Below are positions 24,073 to 29,326 of a DNA stretch of 29,326 nt, in pieces. A program made the position numbers and the translations under genes. Source of the stretch: an uncultured Bacteroidota bacterium (GTDB lineage: Bacteria > Bacteroidota > Bacteroidia > Chitinophagales > LD1); assembly GCA_937894725.1 (NCBI GenBank), contig CALAYL010000086.1:1-29326 (forward strand), in the 5' to 3' direction. The notes below the pieces were generated by a model that searched no databases, was not told the DNA's origin, and was given only the letters and a program-made list of their open reading frames with translations. The stretch's first letter is position 1. Each line of letters begins with the position of its first letter.

Positions 24073-24263
24073 GGTTGAGTTTTCGACTGTTCGGGTTTAG
24101 ATTTGTTTGTAGGAGGGTCTAACTACTTTTTCGCCATTGTTGGTTTTATCAGCTACATAAAACCTAATCTCGACTCTCATACTTGCAACTTAGACATAGC
24201 ACAGTAAATACAGCTTGCAGGTATAGCCCGCAATGAAATAGTAGAAAGAGGTAGCTAGACTAC

Positions 24264-24300
24264 AAAAAAAGGTCGAACTGTATAGCACAGTTCGACCTTT
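24264..24300 (-). terminator. Strong intrinsic terminator of the CotH-type gene
   Basis: A perfect 14-bp stem (24268-24281 with 24287-24300) and a five-base loop are followed on the minus strand by seven T (24270-24264). It begins 19 bases past the stop of the CotH-type gene. It may also stop menD-menB transcripts from the other side, but the plus-strand tail (ATAAATGG) is poor in T. Confidence 0.92.
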
Positions 24301-24318
24301 ATAAATGGGAGAAAGAAG

Positions 24319-27300
24319 TTAGTTTTTCACTACTTTAATTTTTGCCTGGTTGTTCACACTTACTACATACAATCCATTGGCTAGAGAAGATAAATCTATA
24401 TTCACGCTGTTTTGGTTGGTGTAGGTGTTTTTAAACAAAAGTTGTCCATGTAAACTCAATATTTCTATACTCTCAATAGGTGTATCTTCGCTCAAAATAT
24501 TCAGATTGGCAGACGATGGATTTGGATATACCTTTAGTTTGGATGCAAAATTTGTCACTTGGTTTAAACCCAAAGCTCCTTCATTATTGGCATTGAAAGT
24601 AGGTGCTTGTAACACAAAAGGACCCGTACCATTTGGGTTCCTTGCATATCCCATATCTGTAGTTTGCGCACCAAAGGTTACTGAATCTACTACCGTACCA
24701 TCAGGATAAGACAATATACAGCTTTCGCCACTAGCCGAAAACTTAAAATCGGCATGGATACCACTCTCGGTCAAGTCTTGATCTGCCCATACTATCAGAT
24801 AGGTATGTGGAGCCATTTTTAAGCCCGTAGGGAATTGCCATTTTTGCATATTGGACATATCGTCTGACGCAAATAGATAATTCAAATTTAAGGTGTCGGT
24901 AGAGTTATTGTAGAGCTCAAGCCAGTCTGCGAATTCGCCACTTGGATCCGTAGCGGTTGCTGTGTTAGAGGCCATGATTTCATTTATCACCAATTTGCCA
25001 GCAGCTATTTTAGGATAATTTAAAAACTCATTGTTTCCGCTAAAAGTAGGTGCTTGTATCACAAAATTGCCTGTGCCATTAGGCACTCTTGCAAACCCCA
25101 TATCCGTAGTTTGCGCACCAAATGAAACAGAATCTACAATAGAGCCATCATTATAAGATAACATACAAGCATCGCCACTAGCCGAAAACTCAAAGTCTGC
25201 ATGCAAGCCAGCCTCTGTCAAATCTTGGTCAGCCCAAACTATCAGATAGCTGTATGGGGCAAGAGTAGTACCATTCGGAAAGCGCCATTTCAATGGATTA
25301 GCTTTGTCATTGGAGGCATACAAGCTGTCTAATACAAGGGTACTAGAAGTGTTGTTATAAAGCTCTAACCAATCAGCATACTCACCACTAGAATCGGACG
25401 CAGTGGTCAAGTTTGAAGCCATCAACTCGTTTATCACTAATTGCCCTGCGGTGATTTTTTGGAATGTAGCGCCTTCATTATTAGCATTGAAAGTAGGTGC
25501 TTGTATCACAAAATTGCCTGTACCGTTAGGCACTCTTGCATATCCCATATCGGCTGTTTGTTGCCCAAAAGTCACTGAATCTACTATTACACCATTGGCA
25601 TACGATAAAATACAGCTTTCGCCTGAAACTGAAAATTTAAAATTGGCATGCACTCCAGTTTGTGTTAAATCTTGGTCTGCCCATACGATTTGGTAGCTAT
25701 GTGGAGCTATAGTGATGCCTGTAGGAAATTGCCATTTTTGAAGACTAGCTGGATTGTCGGTGGCATATAAATTATCCAAACTGATGGTATTGTTTGTGTT
25801 GTTGTAAAGCTCAAACCAATCTTCATATTGCCCATCATCATCCGTTACTGTATTGGTGTTTTGTGCCATGATTTCATTGACTACTAGATCTCCTGGAGAA
25901 AGAGTAGCATAGGTGGCGTTTAAAATATGAAACTCATGCTCTGCTCTTGCAGGCGAAAAAACACCAATCGTATTGTTTTCAGCATAAATGTAATACTGGG
26001 TCACCGCATTGGTGATAGGCATATTAGCACCATACACATTGTCACCAGCAGCGCCATCACTGTGAGCGCCATCATCATACATTTGCACTTTTGTAAATCT
26101 ATCTAAGGTCTTTGCACGATAGTTTAAAAACACTGCGCTAGTATTTGTATTTTGTACAGTGGCCGTCATAGAAATAGTAGCTCCGACTGCAGGACTAGAA
26201 ACGGATGGCGTGATAGCACTTATAGCTGGTTGTGTAGCAGTAAAGTCAGCTAATGCTGTGAGATAAGTATTTCTACCTGACATTAGACTGCTCAACCCAG
26301 GGGCTGTGTTGTTTCCTGCCGTTACATCATTTGTCAAGTTATTTGTAATGTTTGATTGATAGCTAAATTTATTGTTGTCGGCTGTTACATCTGCACTTAT
26401 CAATGCTTGCAAAGCTTGTGCATCGGTAAGATAACTTCCACTAGACACAGCCTCTGTCAAGATAGTTTTATAATGCGCTAAATATTTTTTCTTATAAGTA
26501 GGGATGGCTAAAAGTTTTTGTACCAATGGCCAACTAGACTCGGTAGAGTGTAGCGTATGAGTTGGATTTTTCTTAGTAGTCGAATTTAACTGCCCACCAG
26601 AACCTGTCATACCAAAAACACCAAAACTCATATTCAAATCCCAAACGATTGGATTGAACCGCCCATTGTTGTCTTTATAGAGATAATAGTTTTGTTTAAA
26701 CTGACCAATGTAGCTATCTAAGTTTACCATCACATTGTCAAAAGCGAGCATCCATAATGCTCTATCCACGTCTAGTACGTTTTCAATATTTGTTGTGTTG
26801 TTTGCGAGAGTGTTAGTTAAGTTTATCAAATCGCTCCAGCCGTTATCTGATTTCATTTCATAAGCTGAGTAATAGCTATTGCTATCTGTTCCTAGATAAA
26901 CTAAAGTGGGCAAATTTGTAGTTTGAGGCCCTGCTCCTGCTGGCGGGCTACAACTAAAGAAAGCATTTGTTTTAGAACCAAACCGGCTATCTACAAATTT
27001 TTTAGAGATAGACTCTACATTGGTGTATAGTCCTATGAGCGTGCCATTTACATACACCTTAGTATAATTGGCTAATGGGGCATGCATATAGTTTCTTAAT
27101 ATTTTATAAGCTAAAGCTTCTCTCACAAAGGACGGATCAAAAATCACATTGCTCAATTTTATGTCTGTGTAGCCTTGATAGTTTTGGTCTTTGTAAGTAT
27201 CCAATTCTATATGAAATGGGTTTTTGGGCTGGCTCGCATTATAAGAACTATTGCCTTTATATTTTATACCAACACTGTCATACATGACCCCGTTTACCTC

Positions 27301-27477
27301 TACACTTTGCGCCATTACATAGCCATCTGCCCCAGCATTTTCTGCATCCAGTAGGGCATCCCAGTTAGATTGAGCAAAAGTGATTCTAATAGTTTGAACA
27401 GTGTTGAGATCATAGAATGATTGACCATAGGCGATAAGTGAGCTGAGCAATAGTAGCAGCAATCCGAGTTTTTTCAT
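24319..27477 (-). CDS. T9SS-secreted CotH-type protein with three lamin-tail domains
   Basis: From ATG 27477 the protein has 1052 residues: signal peptide (1-19, ending AYGQ), CotH-like region (about 30-400) with IKYKGNSSY (71-79), LIGLYTNVESISKKFVD (147-163) and VWDLNMSFGVFG, a linker with immunoglobulin-like features, three lamin-tail (LTD) modules starting at residues 531, 680 and 829, and a T9SS type A sorting domain (about 985-1052, with VYPNPSSANLNIL and LANGLYVVSV). Family knowledge: CotH domains are atypical protein kinases of spore coats and also frequent in secreted bacterial proteins; LTDs are surface-exposed sandwiches. I did not verify every kinase residue. An in-frame ATG at 27519 would put 14 polar residues before the signal peptide and lies in a probable promoter (TTTG, 19 bases, TACTTTAC), so I reject it. 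Single gene between two terminators. Confidence 0.88.
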   Translation of the reverse strand: MKKLGLLLLLLSSLIAYGQSFYDLNTVQTIRITFAQSNWDALLDAENAGADGYVMAQSVEVNGVMYDSVGIKYKGNSSYNASQPKNPFHIELDTYKDQNYQGYTDIKLSNVIFDPSFVREALAYKILRNYMHAPLANYTKVYVNGTLIGLYTNVESISKKFVDSRFGSKTNAFFSCSPPAGAGPQTTNLPTLVYLGTDSNSYYSAYEMKSDNGWSDLINLTNTLANNTTNIENVLDVDRALWMLAFDNVMVNLDSYIGQFKQNYYLYKDNNGRFNPIVWDLNMSFGVFGMTGSGGQLNSTTKKNPTHTLHSTESSWPLVQKLLAIPTYKKKYLAHYKTILTEAVSSGSYLTDAQALQALISADVTADNNKFSYQSNITNNLTNDVTAGNNTAPGLSSLMSGRNTYLTALADFTATQPAISAITPSVSSPAVGATISMTATVQNTNTSAVFLNYRAKTLDRFTKVQMYDDGAHSDGAAGDNVYGANMPITNAVTQYYIYAENNTIGVFSPARAEHEFHILNATYATLSPGDLVVNEIMAQNTNTVTDDDGQYEDWFELYNNTNNTISLDNLYATDNPASLQKWQFPTGITIAPHSYQIVWADQDLTQTGVHANFKFSVSGESCILSYANGVIVDSVTFGQQTADMGYARVPNGTGNFVIQAPTFNANNEGATFQKITAGQLVINELMASNLTTASDSSGEYADWLELYNNTSSTLVLDSLYASNDKANPLKWRFPNGTTLAPYSYLIVWADQDLTEAGLHADFEFSASGDACMLSYNDGSIVDSVSFGAQTTDMGFARVPNGTGNFVIQAPTFSGNNEFLNYPKIAAGKLVINEIMASNTATATDPSGEFADWLELYNNSTDTLNLNYLFASDDMSNMQKWQFPTGLKMAPHTYLIVWADQDLTESGIHADFKFSASGESCILSYPDGTVVDSVTFGAQTTDMGYARNPNGTGPFVLQAPTFNANNEGALGLNQVTNFASKLKVYPNPSSANLNILSEDTPIESIEILSLHGQLLFKNTYTNQNSVNIDLSSLANGLYVVSVNNQAKIKVVKN
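24547..25887 (-). repeat. Three lamin-tail units of exactly 447 bp
   Basis: The units start at LVVNEIMA (25887), LVINELMA (25440) and LVINEIMA (24993), an equal spacing of 447 bp (149 codons) each. They share long blocks such as IVWADQDLT, PNGTGNFV(I/L)QAPTF and TDMG(Y/F)AR, and 32 bases are identical between 25043-25074 and 25490-25521. The DNA identity implies recent tandem duplication. Confidence 0.93.
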
Positions 27478-27545
27478 TGTGTATAGGTGTTTTTGTGAGT
27501 AAAGTATATTAGACGACATTTAAATCAAAATCCTTCGTTCGGTAC

Positions 27546-27572
27546 AAAAAAATTGCTACCATAGGGTAGCAA
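27546..27572 (-). terminator. Intrinsic terminator downstream of nuoH
   Basis: An 8-bp perfect stem (TTGCTACC at 27553-27560, GGTAGCAA at 27565-27572) with a four-base loop is followed on the minus strand by seven T (27552-27546). It is 154 bases past the nuoH stop and 68 bases before the CotH-type ATG, so it separates the nuo transcript from the next gene. Confidence 0.82.
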
Positions 27573-27590
27573 TAAAAAGAATATTAAAAA

Positions 27591-27716
27591 TTAAATGTTT
27601 TGGGCTAATAGGGAAATACTATCTCTCTTTAAAAATATTTTCGGCAAATTAACTTCTATAATGGAAGTCAAATTAAGATTGCAAGCTAAGTCCACAGATA
27701 TGCTACCCCACCCCAT
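27591..27716 (-). CDS. Doubtful 41-codon ORF between nuoH and its terminator
   Basis: An ATG-initiated frame of 41 residues begins 10 bases after the nuoH stop (MGWGSISVDLACNLNLTS...) and ends 18 bases before the terminator hairpin. Its placement is that of a last small gene of the nuo transcript. I recognise no family; it does not resemble NuoI, and an open frame of this length can arise by chance in AT-rich DNA. No good ribosome-binding site is seen, though Bacteroidota seldom rely on one. Confidence 0.18.
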   Translation of the reverse strand: MGWGSISVDLACNLNLTSIIEVNLPKIFLKRDSISLLAQNI

Positions 27717-27726
27717 ATAGCTTCAC

Positions 27727-28785
27727 TTAATTTGCGGCTAATACGGCAAATCCTGTAATCACAATATTGAGGATAGCAAGAGGTATCAATATTTTCCAAC
27801 CAAGGTTCATCAACTGATCGTATCTGAAACGTGGCAACGTCCAGCGTACCCACATATAGAAAAAGATAAAGAAGAAAATTTTGCCAAAGAAAGCCAGCAC
27901 ACCTAAGATAGCAGATACATTGCTACCTAACGAAGATGCTACTGCATCTTGGAAAGGATAATTGTATCCTCCAAAAAACAATACCGCAATGATAGCTGAA
28001 GATATAAACATATTTACGTATTCAGCAAAAAGGAAGAACCCAAGTTTCATAGACGAATACTCTGTATGATAGCCACCTATAAGCTCAGTCTCGCACTCTG
28101 GCAAATCAAAAGGCACACGATTTGTTTCTGCAAATGCACAGATCAAAAAGATTAAAAATGCCAAGGGCTGTTTGAATACCAACCATGAAAAGTAAGGGAA
28201 AGACCCTGTCCAATCAATGAAGCCGTTTTGCTTTTGCGCTATATCACCTAGACTCAACGAGCCTACCACCATCAATACGGCAATGATAGAGAGCCCCATC
28301 GCGACTTCATACGAAATCATTTGAGACGATGCTCGCACAGCACCAAGAAGTGAAAACTTATTGTTTGATGCCCAACCGCCAATCATAATACCATATACTC
28401 CGATAGATAGCACGCCAAATACATATAAAATAGCGATGTTTACATCAGCCACTTGCAGATCGATATTCATGCCAAAAAGATGTAGTGGCTTGCCCCAAGG
28501 TATCACCGCACTCGTCATCAAGGCAGTAGTCATAGCAATACCTGGCCCTACGATAAACAAAAACTTATTGGGTGTGTTTGGGATAAAGTCTTCTTTCGTA
28601 AACATTTTTACACCATCGGCCAAAGGCTGTAATAAACCTCCAGGGCCAGCTCTATTTGGCCCTAAGCGGTCTTGAAAATAGGCAGCCAATACCCTTTCTG
28701 CAAAAGTAGAGTAGAGGGCTATCAACATCGTGATACCGAAAATGACGAGAATCAAAACTAGTTTTATAATGAGGGTAGTTTCCAT
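27727..28785 (-). CDS. nuoH: NADH-quinone oxidoreductase subunit H
   Basis: A 352-residue integral membrane protein with about eight helices. It is the heel subunit of complex I that forms the quinone-binding cavity with NuoB/D. Signatures: QDRLGPNRAGPGGLLQPLADG and KEDFIPN near the N-terminus, SYEVAMGLS, AETNRVPFDLPECETELIGG and HTEYSSMKLGFFLFAEY, and VRWTLPRFRYDQLMNLGWK near the end, all family hallmarks. It follows nuoG by 19 bases on the same strand. In most bacteria nuoI comes next; here only a short stretch, a small doubtful ORF and a terminator follow, so this part of the operon seems to end at nuoH. Confidence 0.97.
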   Translation of the reverse strand: METTLIIKLVLILVIFGITMLIALYSTFAERVLAAYFQDRLGPNRAGPGGLLQPLADGVKMFTKEDFIPNTPNKFLFIVGPGIAMTTALMTSAVIPWGKPLHLFGMNIDLQVADVNIAILYVFGVLSIGVYGIMIGGWASNNKFSLLGAVRASSQMISYEVAMGLSIIAVLMVVGSLSLGDIAQKQNGFIDWTGSFPYFSWLVFKQPLAFLIFLICAFAETNRVPFDLPECETELIGGYHTEYSSMKLGFFLFAEYVNMFISSAIIAVLFFGGYNYPFQDAVASSLGSNVSAILGVLAFFGKIFFFIFFYMWVRWTLPRFRYDQLMNLGWKILIPLAILNIVITGFAVLAAN

Positions 28786-28804
28786 TGTTGAGTTTAAATT
28801 TGAA

Positions 28805-29326
28805 TTATTTTGGGTTAACCATACTTAGTTTAACTCGGTCTTCTTGACGACCTTTAAATAGCCGAGCATCCGCTCCATCCATTTCTACACTGCGCATAGG
28901 CAGCGTGTAATTGTTTTGATTAATAACTGAATATTTTGCAAATTTTCTAGGTCCTTCAATTACCCAATCTGTCATTTCTTTTTTCTCAAAACGGCAGGTA
29001 TTACAAATAAAATCTTCTACTTCACCGTACACATCTTTGCGAGCACTTACACGCATTACTTCGTTGCCAAAGGTGTACAAAGTTGTCTTTCCACAGCATT
29101 TATCACAGTCTCTATGGGCATCGAGGGGTTTTGTAAACCATACTCTCGATTTAAAACGGAAAGTTTTATCTGTTAAAGCACCTACTGGACAAACGTCTAT
29201 CATATTGCCCGAAAAATCATTGTCAATCGCTTTTTCTATGTAAGTAGATATTTCTGATTGGTCTCCACGATTGAGTATGCCATGGCATCGATTGTCTGTC
29301 AATTGATCCGCCACATAAGTACATCG
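28805..29326 (-). CDS. nuoG: NADH-quinone oxidoreductase subunit G, C-terminal part (5' end outside window)
   Basis: The frame is open to the right edge of the window (RCTYVADQL...), so about 173 C-terminal residues are seen. The segment GILNRGDQSEIS, then DVCPVGALTDKTFRFKSRVWF, is the conserved region after the iron-sulfur ligands of NuoG; the Cys of DVCPVGA is a 4Fe-4S ligand, and further cysteine pairs (CDKC, CNTC) may hold another cluster. The protein ends about 130 residues later with no molybdopterin-like domain, as I recall for the short NuoG form of many Bacteroidota (about 330 residues in total). It carries electrons through the peripheral arm of complex I from NuoF. A GTG at 29314 is internal, not a start. 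nuoH follows after 19 bases. Confidence 0.88.
   Translation of the reverse strand, partial: RCTYVADQLTDNRCHGILNRGDQSEISTYIEKAIDNDFSGNMIDVCPVGALTDKTFRFKSRVWFTKPLDAHRDCDKCCGKTTLYTFGNEVMRVSARKDVYGEVEDFICNTCRFEKKEMTDWVIEGPRKFAKYSVINQNNYTLPMRSVEMDGADARLFKGRQEDRVKLSMVNPK

Noticed and set aside
24073..24263. Riboswitch or other structured RNA after menB
   Set aside because: Apart from the terminator at 24264-24300, I see no conserved stem set or known motif in this stretch.
27478..27519. Upstream ATG for the CotH-type gene
   Set aside because: It would place 14 polar residues ahead of a clear signal peptide and lies in the probable promoter.

Overview
The window is a piece of a Bacteroidota chromosome of moderate to low GC. 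The evidence is a gldC gliding gene, several secreted proteins ending in type IX secretion (T9SS) type A sorting domains, a SprB-repeat adhesin, thrombospondin-type-3/OmpA porins, promoter elements of the Bacteroidota type (TTTG...TAnnTTTG) and a short NuoG of the Bacteroidota kind. I would not place it below phylum or class; a gliding, environmental lineage (Chitinophagia, Saprospiria or similar) is a reasonable guess. I see no prophage, transposase, CRISPR array, plasmid backbone or biosynthetic cluster.

Layout. 1-2836 (minus): the N-terminal 945 residues of a large adhesin (signal peptide, L-type lectin, PKD, nine SprB-like repeats), cut by the window edge. 2979-5489 (plus): pyrR-pyrB, a thioredoxin-fold protein and gldC. 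5499-7948: a small conserved protein (minus), a beta-barrel protein (plus) and an FtsX/LolE-type permease (minus). 8020-10097 (plus): a NamZ-type muramidase overlapping fmt. 10193-11023: a Qnr/McbG-like pentapeptide repeat protein and tRNA-Glu with its own promoter and terminator. 11166-15723 (plus): pgk, an OmpA porin with six TSP3 units, an MscS channel and a membrane-anchored triple-PASTA protein. 15763-21584: two T9SS cargo proteins flanking a minus-strand pair, yqgE and a DUF4105/Lnb-like protein. 21605-24072 (plus): menD-menB. 24319-27477 (minus): a CotH-type T9SS protein with three lamin-tail modules. 27727-29326 (minus): nuoH and the 3' part of nuoG.

How it fits together. This is mostly housekeeping (pyrimidine synthesis, translation initiation, glycolysis, menaquinone, complex I) interleaved with envelope and surface genes: four large surface proteins, gliding, lipoprotein processing and export, peptidoglycan turnover, osmotic valve. 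MenD/MenB make the quinone that complex I reduces.

Most notable observations: the window begins with an exact 55-bp copy of a sequence found again at 688-742, probably an assembly-graph contig end inside the adhesin repeats; three lamin-tail modules at an exact 447-bp period; a nuo transcript that seems to end just after nuoH; a possible terminator hairpin whose loop is the pyrB stop codon; three genes that must start with TTG or GTG. I did not find a clearly new multi-gene system. No gene-free stretch exceeds 300 bases; the longest (24073-24318) holds a strong minus-strand terminator and a doubtful 27-codon ORF.
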